Shown here one piece after another: positions 34,207 to 44,027 of a stretch of DNA of 64,000 nucleotides. The notes below the pieces were generated by a model. That model was not told the origin of the DNA, did no database searches, and was given only the letters and a program-made list of their open reading frames with translations. Source of the DNA: Gonapodya prolifera JEL478 (lineage: Eukaryota > Monoblepharomycota > Monoblepharidomycetes > Monoblepharidales > Gonapodyaceae); assembly GCA_001574975.1 (NCBI GenBank), contig KQ965750.1, positions 186,001 to 250,000 on the forward strand, given 5' to 3'. Position numbers and translations under genes: made by a program. Each line of letters opens with the position of its first letter. The stretch's first letter is position 1.

Positions 34207-34358
34207 ACACTTTGCAAGCTTCGCACGTACAAACAATTTTGAATTCCTTCGCTTTGATTAGTGATGCGATAATTGCTGTAATGAACTCAATTAATTGTTG
34301 TGGTGCCCCAACCTGGTCTCCTGCGGCCAAGGGGCTTCCAGTTTAACCGCCCCTTGAA

Positions 34359-35809
34359 ATGGCCACCCCCCAGCGACACGAAATCGGGCTGCATCCCGTC
34401 TTCTGGACGCATGTGCGTCTTCTCGTGTGTGACGTGCACCGGCTGGCCAGGAGACATGGCATTCCAGGCATGTCTCGTCCCTTGGCCTTGTTTCTGCACG
34501 ATTCTCACCACAAAGCGTCCCTTCTTCCTGCCTGCCACAGAGGAGATCTATTGGTTTTACGATCACCCCGTGCGGCGAGTCGAGATACTCGGAATCGTGG
34601 TCTCCGTGGAAGTGACGGGGCGAGGGGTAGTGTACACCAGTGAGTGTATGATCGGTTCGCGTGCCTTCGTCGATTCACTGAATCGGTGTGATGCGTGTAT
34701 ATTAGTCGATGACGGCACCGGCATTGTGCAGACCATGCGATGGAATCCACGCGGGTCTGTGATTACTGCAACCCCTTCGTTTTCCCTTGGCAGCACGGTG
34801 AGGGTACAAGGGCGAGTCTCGGAGTACCAGTACAAGAAACAAATCACGGTCAACTTTGCAAGTACGTTCGGGACTGGCTTGCGTTATGGTGTCGTGCAAA
34901 TCGTGAACGGCTGTTTCTCCTTCGATAGAGCAAGAGGACGATCCAAGTGTACATACGTTTTGGTGGATGAAAACGACGCAGCTGAGGGAGAGAGTTTACA
35001 CGCGCAAGTTTAGGATTGCAAGACCTGATTTCTACTCAGTTTCGGGGAAGAGTGGTGGTGACGCAATGTCGGTTGATGAGGTGAGATTGCCCCAACTCTC
35101 GGTATCGTACTGTGCGAGCACAAACCCGACCATCTCTTTTTCAGGTGCTTGCAATTGGTGATTCCTCAGGAGGTGGACTCGCGACGGACCCGCGCCCACC
35201 CGACGACGAGACGTTCCGCGACAAACTCCTGTCCCATATAAAGTCCCACAATGTCGACACCTTCGACTACCTGCAGCTACGGTCGGACCCGGCCCTCGAA
35301 GCCATGGCCCTCTCCGTGGTAACCGGCATGGTACGTGCAAAGACGAGGTCCTTTTTTCTTGAGGTCGTGATAAGTGATGGTTTTCGCTGTAGTCTACCAC
35401 CACCACCACCACCACCGCCCCGTCGGACTCTACCTCCGCTTTTGCCTACCAGCGGGTGAATGCCGTCTTCACAAGGGCCATTCACCACTTGGTCCGCGAA
35501 GGTGATGTGGCTTTGGTGGACCGAAACACGGACCGATACCAGGTGATCTCACACGATGGGAACCTCTTGGATTTTATTCGGAGTATAATACGTCAAAAAG
35601 AGGGCGCGGGAGGGAGTGGCGCGCCTGGCGAGGGTGACGCATCTGCTGCTCCCGAAAACACGGTCAAGGTCGATCGTCTGTTGATTCGGGTCAAGGAAAC
35701 CAAAATGTTCGAGCGCATCAGTCGAAAGAAGGTACTCGCCGCCTTGAGCGTCCTCGAGGAGGCCGGCGAGATGTACGAGGTTGGGAAAGGGGAATTCCGA
35801 CTCACCTAG
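34359..35809 (+). CDS. STN1: CST complex subunit STN1
   Basis: Telomere-capping OB-fold protein of the CTC1-STN1-TEN1 complex, which binds the G-rich overhang and helps C-strand fill-in. Exon 1 from ATG 34359 gives GLHPVFWTHVRLLVCDVHRL, the STN1 N-terminal signature. A GC-AG intron (34468-34540) joins EEIYWFYDHPVRRVEILGIVV. A GTGAGT intron after VVYT leads to IDDGTGIVQTMRW, then FSLGSTVRVQGRVSEYQYKKQ, the OB fold. Further on, RERVYTRKF and LLSHIKSHNVDTFDYLQL begin the C-terminal winged-helix part, ending with [30 protein letters not shown] and TAG at 35809. It lies 150 bp after POLQ on the same strand and converges on the histone deacetylase. Confidence 0.82.
34468..34540 (+). other. GC-AG intron in STN1
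   Basis: Donor CCAG|GCATGT at 34468, acceptor CTGCCACAG ending at 34540; 73 nt. Splicing changes frame from the conserved exon 1 (GLHPVFW) to the conserved exon 2 (EEIYWFYDHPV). No GT donor nearby gives the same join. Confidence 0.6.
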
Positions 35810-37914
35810 TTCATCATCCCGTTCGACCAAGTGGTCCAGCAGGCGCATCGGAAGCCGCGTGTCTTTGGCGAGCTCCGTATCATCATCGTCTTCGTCCGAG
35901 TCCAGCATCGCAGGTTCTGGCATGGGTGTTGAGGACCAAGTTGACAAATGGACGCTTTACTTGGAGTCTATTGCCTGGGATCATCCCTGTCTCACCTCCT
36001 AGTCCGTTGACTTGGACACTTGGAGCATGCGGAATGTGTCGTAGCTGTTCGAGGACGCGGGTGCTGTAGAATGCGCTTTGGTTAATGTTCCTCGCTGCTT
36101 GAATGACCCTCTTCAGCGGTTGTCTGCTCACCGGATTTTGTCGAGGTACTCAGTCGTATTGAGGTTGGGCATGGATGTTGGTTGGATTTCGAGCTTGTAG
36201 TCGGGCCCAAAGTAGTTATAATATTCATTCGAGGGTATGTCGGGAGGCAGGGTCGAATCCACCAATATGGCGGTCTCCCACGTCCTTGGTTTCAATTTGA
36301 GATTAGCTCATGTCTTTGTACCCCATCAATAGTCCTCCCGACACGCGTTTCACTCACCACACTCTTGCAACATTCCTCATGGTGTAACCTCCCCCACCCA
36401 ACACCACCAGCGGAAGTCCCAACGACTTGATGAACTCGACGCACTGACCGTGCCCTCGCAAGGTCAAGTTGAAGCACCCCAACCGGTCCCCTGAGAGCGA
36501 GTCAGCACCGCACTGGAGAACGATTGCTTCAGGACGATAGTGTTTGATAACGGATTCGATGACCTGGGGGAGATAACAAACAATACCCAGTTTTAAAAGG
36601 CGGGGTGCAATTTTGATGGCCAAAAGGAGCTTCGATGGGACTCACAGGGACAAAGATGCTCTTATACGAGTTGTCGTCCATACCGTCGTTGAGAGGTACG
36701 TTGACCGAGTAGCGCTTCCCAGCTCTTTCACCAATATCCTATGGATCGATAGTAAACAACATGGATGGATTTTTAGGAGAATGCCATGGACTGAAGCTTA
36801 CGTGAACGCTCCCCGTCCCGGGGAAAAACTCTCCGTACTTGTGGAAGCTGACCGTCATTACGCGATCTGTAGTATAAAACGCCTCCTGTCAAGAACAAAT
36901 GAGATGAGAGGGGGAAGCCCTATGTTGTGGAGGAGTTCCAAACCTCAACCTGTAAAGAAATGTGACCACAATGCACGCACGTGTGGTGGGATGGTACTCA
37001 CACCGTCGCCATGATGCAAATCGATATCAATGTACAAAACACGTTGGTGGAACCTTTGAGAAAAAGGAAGATGAGGTCAAAGATCTACGGCACTTGGTGA
37101 AGCCCGACTAGTCAACCTCAGGAGCTCCAATATGGCCAATACAATGTCATTCACGTAGCAAAATCCGGACGCTTCGCATTTCTTGGCGTGGTGTAGCCCG
37201 CCGGCCCAATTAATAGCAATGTCCGTCTCATCGTTATTAATTTGGCGTGCAGCGGCTTGGGATAAGACAACAGGAGCTGTGAGAGAAAGGACAAATCCAT
37301 AGCCTCCTTATAGCCCGCGCCCCTTACAAAGTGATCCTCCAGCAGAAATGGAGCTGAAGTCGAACATTCCAGAAAAAACAGGACAGTCTTCACCAACGTT
37401 GTCTGAGAGTTAAGCAATGAGCCACACACAAGCGGGGAACCAAAAAGAAAGCTTTTTGACCAACATTTTGTCATTAAATGAGCAAGCTCTTCGGCATTGT
37501 CTGGGGTGACCGATTTCAAGAAGGAGATATAATCATCAGAATGGAATCGGGTAAGCTCTTCCTCAGTAGCTTTCTTTGGTCTCTGGAAGAGTGTAATTAG
37601 AAGAAAGGATTCGAATCGCCAACCGAAGTCTTGTGTAGCTCACGCAAATGTCCAACTTCTTGTACAGGCCATACCCGATCACAAGATCGTGTGTCATTCG
37701 TAGCCTATGAGGCTGTAGCGATCACTTTTAGCAGGATTCCAGCAGTCTAAAGGTCGCGAGTGAGACAAAACCTTCATTGGGTGTTGGGGTCCATAGTGGA
37801 AACCCCCAACTTCATCTGAAAGAGAGAATCGTGTGTAAGGGGAGCAATATACGCAGAAAATCTTTGTGAGCATCACGGACCGTTGTAAAAATACGAAACT
37901 TTCCTTCGAGTCAT
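35549..37914 (-). CDS. Class I histone deacetylase (RPD3/HDAC1-like)
   Basis: Zinc-dependent lysine deacetylase of nuclear co-repressor complexes. From ATG 37914: [10 protein letters not shown], then [85 protein letters not shown] with the active-site Dx[68 protein letters not shown] and [19 protein letters not shown]. The last part is [33 protein letters not shown], an acidic RPD3-type tail. After it, at about 35815, the frame meets a donor-like GTGAGT but stays open to 35549, antisense to the end of STN1. The true C-terminus is probably near 35815. Many short introns. Confidence 0.88.
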
Positions 37915-37971
37915 TGATGTGTCCAATTGTGCTTTGGTCCCCTTTTTCGGACAAAGGGAACGGAAACGCCC
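37915..37971. promoter_or_regulatory. 57-bp divergent intergenic region, HDAC/PAN2
   Basis: The ATG of the deacetylase (minus, 37912-37914) and that of PAN2 (plus, 37972-37974) are 57 bp apart. Both N-termini are family-like, so both starts are credible. Such a gap cannot hold two separate core promoters and two 5' UTRs, so the transcripts must start inside each other's genes or share a bidirectional initiator. No clear TATA box is present. Confidence 0.55.
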
Positions 37972-40900
37972 ATGGCGGAGGGCGAATGGCACGAAACAGG
38001 GAGAATTCATGCCGGTGGAGCATCGGTCTCGGCACTATCGTTTGATTCGTTCGAGGAACTTCTCTGGGTGGGAGACGATCAAGTATGTCTTCACCTCGCA
38101 TCTTTACCCATCACACTGGAGTCTTTACTTCGTGAACATCAGGGACATGTAACTTCATACATCTTCCAGCCAGAGAGTGAACAAATAAACTCCTATACGT
38201 CCCGGAACGTCGTCGCGGGACCTTGTCGTCAATTACTTGCCCATGATTCAGCGATCGTTTGCCTGGGCCAAAACTCGATCGCATCAATGCATCGTAGAGG
38301 ATCGATGAAATGGACATTGAGGTGTGTGACTCCTTGCGAGCTTTGTTCGAGCAGTATTCGACGTTTCTGTAGTTCGGACAATTTCACGGACCTCCGATCC
38401 ATTTGTTTAACAACATCATTCGAATTGGTGGCTGCAGGACATCAGAATACAATGAGCGTTGTGAACATTGGACGAGGAAGTGTCGTGAAAAATGTAAGAT
38501 TCGATCAGATGAGGGCAGCACAAAGCAGTCACCATCTCCTTTCCCTCGACATTGAACAAAATCATAGTTCGAATGCCAAGGGGATGTCAATGTTCTGAAA
38601 AAGTCGCGACTTCTTTGTTGTGGAATGAAAGATGGCACCGTACAATTTCGTGACCCCAAGACACTCAAGATTGAGAGTACCATTTCCGCCCATTCAGGAG
38701 GAATTGTTGACGTCGACGTTGCGGGAAACCTGCTCATCACGTGCGGGTTCTCGATCAGGTATGTGTTCTTTTGCGAATGAATCTAATCTGCAACTACAGC
38801 GACACCACGCCAAGGCTCGGCCAAAGCGTCTCGGACCCTTTTGTCAAGGTGTACGACATGCGCACCATGCGATCACTCGCACCCATCGCTTTCCCCAATG
38901 GGCCCAGTCATCTCATGTTCCATCCACGCCTCGCATCAACCGCTGTCATACTCTCCAACAACGGAGCCATGCACATCTCGGATGTGGGAAATCCCGTTGG
39001 AATTGCTGGATTCTATCACGTGAGCATATTAGATAACCATCAAGTTTCCACACGCCTTCAGCGCACAACTTGCATCATACGTCAGGTCGCCTTCGAGGAT
39101 GGCTGCTCTAGCATGGGGATGTCCTCCTCAGGGGAGATCATGGCATTCGGAGACAGCACAGGCACCGTGCAATTGTGGACCTCCAAAGGCGACGTCAAGG
39201 TGAATCCCTATTCGCGTGTGACAGAGGTGGTCTCTCTGCCGGACTACGTGCCCGTCCGAATGACCGGGGATGATGAGAGCACGTAGGAGTCAGTGAGAGG
39301 GGGGAACCCCGTCTTCGATTATTTGGTGATCTATAGCCTGTGGTTGTTCTGCCAGCCCATTATCTTCCGTCGGAATGCCATACTACACCGAGCATCTCCT
39401 CTCTGCTTACTGGCCTTCGACCCGCACCTACGTCGTTGGTCGCCGCTCCCCTCAAGTGCCACCTGAGATCCTCCGCAATGCCAAATATACCGATTTCGTG
39501 GGGTATGCACCCAACACCGGGTTGTATCGGCGGAACCAAGTCTACTCCTGGGCGACGCGGGGAGATGCGCCTCAAGCACCAAAATTTCGAAGTGAGCAAC
39601 ACAGAGAAAAGCTGTTTGGGCGGGGCAAACAGGTGAGAGAATTGATTGGGTGATGGTGGCATGAAGTGATAATTGATATCCTTACAAGTCCCAGAAAGAG
39701 GAAGTCGGGTCGCCCATGTCGAAAGGCCCTGGGAACATGCATCAAATACCGGAAATATACAAGAAAGTGGAGATCAAGTACAGCCGATTCGGAGTGGAAG
39801 ATTTCGACTTTGGGTGAGTTCAAACGCCCGAAAAGTCATCCGGACCTTGAGGACAATAAAACTCAACTTCCAGGTATTACAACAAGACTCAATTCGCGGG
39901 ACTCGAAACCCACATTACAAACTCGTACTGCAACGCGTTGCTACAAGTTCTCTTCTTCACGGAGGAGCTGCGAACGGTGTGCAAGGGCCACGTCATGACT
40001 GATTGTCGGAGGGAGTTTTGCCTTTTGTGTGAACTAGGCTTTCTGTTCCGTGAGTTGTTAACACTATCAGATAAGAAAGATTTTATAAGCTCATATTTTC
40101 TTGCCTAGGGATGTTGGAGGATGCCCAAGGTACGAATTGCCAAGCTACTAATTTTCTTCGGGCTCTTTCCACCTTACCACAAGGTTTGTTTGTGCAAGAA
40201 TCGTTTGATATGAATGACTCACTCTGCGCCGCCGTGTAGCAAGCGGGTTGGGCCTCCTTGAGGCAGCTCACCTTGCTCCCGGTCCAACCGTTGCCTATGG
40301 TTCCCTGATTCAAACCTTCATCCGATTCATTCTTGAGCACCTCCACCAAGAAAGCAACGTTGCAGAACCTGTCGCTGGAAAAGGCGGGGAGGCTGACGGG
40401 AACTCTTCCGCGTGGCCCTCAAGCAAAGATGGATTGTCCGTGATACAGCAACTATACGCACTTCACATGACATCCAACAGTGCCTGTCAGGGCTGTGGAA
40501 GTATCACCTCTAAACCGATAGCACCATTTGTTCTCGACCTTGTTTACCCTAAAAAGGTACAACGTTCTGTTGGGTTGGGTGTCCCGATCACTTGCCTTTG
40601 TCACGTTTGTTTGTCGTTTAGACATCGAGCAATCTTAAACCATCCTTTGTCGAAGTCGCCGAGGCTAGCATTCGGCGAGAGAACGTGACCAAGGCTTGGT
40701 GCGACAAGTGCCGAGAATATCAACTGACTGTTCAAACCAGGATCTTGCAGGAGATGCCGCAGGAACTGACAATCAACTGTGCGATTCAGAATGAAGATAA
40801 TTTGGAGTTTTGGATCGGTACGTTGCTTCTAGACGAAAGTGCCACCATGACAGCTCACGATCTATTTATGAAACAGATGAATCCAAGCCCTGGCTCCCTT

Positions 40901-42496
40901 CGAGTTTCGCTGTTGTGATCGAGGAAGGCTCCGTTAAAGTCAGAGCAGTTCAAGAAGATACTGAATTCGAGTCTGAGGCGGATAATGTCTTTCTCTACAG
41001 CCTTCAGGTATGAATTTCTCATGCGTAAAGTGCGGAATATTCTCACGAACGTTGACATTTCAGGGCGTTGTTTCGGAGGTTATTGACAACAAGACGAATC
41101 ATCTCGTTTCGATCGTTCAAGGCAAGGATTTGCAATTGGCGCGTCTGACACCATCTCTTACCTATAACATTTGAAAACCAGTTGAAGAAAAGCAATGGGC
41201 GCTTTTCAATGACTTTAGAGTGGACTTAGTGGACCAAACGGAAGCGCAATTATGCGCAAAGTGGAAGGTGAGTGAGAAAATGAGAAAGAAGCCCGACTGC
41301 AATCAAGTCTTTCATCGTCTTCTTAGATCCCTTCAATATTGAGCTATAAACTTCTGTCTAAGGACAGGACTCTTGATCTAAGTGGGATGCCACAGGAGGC
41401 AAACGTCAAAAGGCTGATCAAAGACATGACTGTCGTGAAGTAAGCGCAATTGCCGAAATCGTGTTTTCTTGTTTCATTCACCATTGATACGCAGCAAGCG
41501 CAAGTTCAAGCCTTCCGCAGTTCCAATGGTAATCACAGAAATCCCCAAAGAGCCAGGCTACTTGATAGCTATTGACGCCGAATTTGTGGCTCTAACAAAG
41601 GTGAGATCCTCCACCTTCCGACGCCTGCCGGTCGTCGAGTTTCATATCATTGTCTTCAGGACGAGATTGAGATCAGGAGCGACGGCTCGAAATCCATGGT
41701 GCGGCCATCTCAACTAGGTCTCGCTAGAGTCAGCGTTCTCCGTGGGCAGGGAATCAACAAGGGCGTCCCATTTATCGACGACTATGTTGTCACGAGTGAA
41801 CCGATTGTCGACTTTTTGACGGAGTATTCCGGCATAAAACGTGAGTTGTATGAGGTGCTGCGACTAATCGCACGGAACTTATTTGAAGTTCCTACCAGCT
41901 GATGACTTGGACCCGAATATTTCTAAGCGTACTTTGGTGCCTTTGAAATCGGCATACAAAAAGCTTCGCCTGCTTGTTGATCTCGGCTGCAAGTTCATTG
42001 GGCATGGGCTTTCGAAAGACTTCCGGATTATAAGTTGGTGTCCATGTTGCGATTCATGAAATGCATTGTTTCAGATTTCGTGCTGTCGTAGATATCTTTG
42101 TTCCACCAGCGCAAATAATCGACACGGTGGATTTATTCTACTCCAGAGTGAAGCAAAGGTGAGCCCATGTCGTCTGAAGGTTTCAAGCTGTGAATGCCAA
42201 TGGAGGTTTTTCAGGAAACTCGGTTTGAAATTTTTGGCGTGGCACCTTCTCAAGGAAGAAATACAGCAAAATACACACGACTCGATAGAAGATGCCAGAA
42301 CAGTAAGCTCGACCACATTTGCCCGTGGATCCTTTTTTGTCGCTGACAGGTGCCACTACACTTCGAGGCGCTTAATTTGTACTACAAGTACCTTGAACTT
42401 CAACAAAATGAACAATTCAAGAGCACTTTGGATGATCTTTACGACATTGGTAATGTCTTTGACGGATTTTCAGTGATGCGCACTCAAAATGTGTAA
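37972..42496 (+). CDS. PAN2: PAN2, catalytic subunit of the PAN2-PAN3 deadenylase
   Basis: Poly(A)-specific 3' exonuclease that starts cytoplasmic mRNA deadenylation with PAN3. The N-terminal WD40 part begins [20 protein letters not shown] and goes on to [51 protein letters not shown] and [15 protein letters not shown] linker holds [21 protein letters not shown]. The pseudo-ubiquitin-hydrolase domain has [28 protein letters not shown] and two Cys pairs (CQGCG, WCDKC). The DEDDh nuclease has [10 protein letters not shown] (Asp and Glu at about 41574-41582), [14 protein letters not shown] and HDSIEDART, so the catalytic set is visible. TAA at 42494-42496. Many introns of about 60 nt. Confidence 0.93.
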
Positions 42497-42819
42497 CATG
42501 GTTTTTCAAATATCAGGCAAGCTCACAAATTGGAAAGTACCAACGGATTAAAGCTCCCCACACAGCGATACTATACATTGTAAATATGATAACATAGCTC
42601 GCAAAGTAACCGCAAGGGTGACGTCCGTTTGGTGTTGCTCTTGCTCATCCAAGAAGAAGGGTGGTCGGGTGGAAACGGCGTTGTTTCAGGAGTTATCCAT
42701 TCCAGAGTGCTTCCTCAACCTGGGCAAACAAAAAACGCCGTCTGGTTTAACGGTTGGCTCCTCGGCAGAAGCACTCAAATCGACACCTTCCCTCCTCTTC
42801 CCCCCCTTTTTTTTGTTTG

Positions 42820-43134
42820 CTGTCTGACAAGGAGGCAGACGCCATTCTTGCAAACGCAATTCTAAACGGTCGCAACCACCCACAACACTGTCGCTTGATG
42901 AATTTGTCGCGCTCCCGAACCCGGCGCGGGGAAAAACCAGATCCTGTTGCTGCTGCTACGGAAATTTTGAATGGGGAGACAATGTTCCTCGACGAACATC
43001 GCAAAGACCCAGTAAAGGCGTTGGTCGACAGTGAAACCTCGGATACAAAGAGTCCTGTGATGAATCTTGTTGAATCGCGGATGCGGAGTGACTGGGGCCG
43101 ATCCGATTTGGAGGCAGTATTCACAAGCTTGGAG
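42820..43134 (+). pseudogene. Fragment 1 of the DUF3638-type gene 3' end
   Basis: Matches the C-terminal coding sequence of the giant gene at about 57.94-58.25 kb. LLSDKEADAILANAILNGR stands against LMLSDKEADAILALVLSHR, and NGETMFLDEHRKDPVKALVD against NGETVFLDDKRKAAVKALVD. Then SPVMNLVESRMRSDWGRSDLEAV stands against SPVMDLVASRMRSDWSRSHLEAV. The frame is open through the match, but nothing upstream corresponds to the rest of the protein; the match starts abruptly after a C/T-rich run. It is a partial copy, not a gene. Confidence 0.8.
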
Positions 43135-43554
43135 GTAAGTCATATTGTTGCCCGTGGTGTGTTAGGGTCCGAAGAAGAAACCCACAAAGAAGTGGGGTCG
43201 ACCAGTGGATTGGGAGTGACAGCATTGCTGTCTCACAAACAGAATCGATGAAGAATTGAAAGATGCGGTGCTTATATCTTCTTTATACTTGATGGAATAG
43301 AAACTTCGTGATCTTTAAACACTTTCAATATAACTGCCAAGATAATATTGAACAAACTCAGCGTTCTTTCCCAAGGGCCAAGATACACATCCACTCATAT
43401 GCACCAAGAAACAGACTTCCCCCATCTCAAGCTTGGACAACAAAGTCTCTGTGTCCCTCGACGTGCGAGAAGCACAAAGAGACATCCGAGACACATGGAT
43501 ATCCAAGTGACATATTGCGGATACCAAAACCCAGTCAGTCACGTGTGAAATGAC

Positions 43555-43815
43555 ATGGAAGAAAAAGAGGAGCTCGAGAAGGAAGTAGAAGTTCCCCGCC
43601 AACACGCTTGTGCGCAACGCGTCACAATTCGCGGCTCGAGTTCTTGCGTGTGATTGACGTGGCAATGGTGTTCAACATCGGTCACGCTGTCTCACAAGGA
43701 GGCCGACGCGATTCTCGCACTGGTATTTTCAAACCGTCCAAACTGTCCGGAACAGTGGCGTCTGGTGAATATGTCCCGCGTTCGAATCTGCCCCAGACGA
43801 TTTCACTATCGCTAT
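43555..43815 (+). pseudogene. Fragment 2 of the DUF3638-type gene 3' end, with internal deletion
   Basis: Starts with the glutamate-rich stretch of the giant gene (KKRSSRRK in one frame; the DNA aaaagaggagctcgagaagg is shared with about 57.64-57.66 kb). It jumps roughly 190 bp to the part coding FLRVADVAILF, then runs through KEADAILALVFSNRPNCPEQWRLVNMSR. A stop codon interrupts after the LRV.D region and the frame shifts between blocks. It is closer in sequence to the intact gene than fragment 1 is, so it may be younger. Non-coding. Confidence 0.78.
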
Positions 43816-44027
43816 GGAGCTTTAAAATCATACGATATAATAAAGAGAAGTGTTGTTCTTCCCAAAGCATTATAAAATTTGCTCAAAACTACAACTAGCA
43901 TCAATGCTTTTTATAAACGTCATTTTCTTGATTTTTTTTGTTGCTTTTCCTTTTTAGTCTCCGTACAAGACGAAGCTCAAGCCCCAACCTTGCAGTACTG
44001 TGGGTGGGGCGGGGGCGGGAGGACAGA

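Larger units (their letters stand above)
42497..44027. other. Intergenic region holding two decayed gene pieces
   Basis: Between the convergent ends of PAN2 (+) and the oligopeptide transporter (-). It contains the two fragments related to the giant gene listed separately. Outside them I see AT-rich sequence with T runs (about 42807, 43931) and no other gene. Confidence 0.6.

Noticed and set aside
35549-35810. C-terminal extension of the histone deacetylase as real protein
   Set aside because: Its sequence is the exact antisense of conserved STN1 winged-helix codons; kept only as an open-frame limit.
37600-37650. ggattcgaatcg resembling a B box
   Set aside because: It lies among exons and introns of the histone deacetylase and lacks an A box and paired stems.
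42497-44027. Mobile element carrying the giant-gene fragments
   Set aside because: No terminal repeats, target-site duplications, transposase or reverse transcriptase signatures were seen around either fragment.
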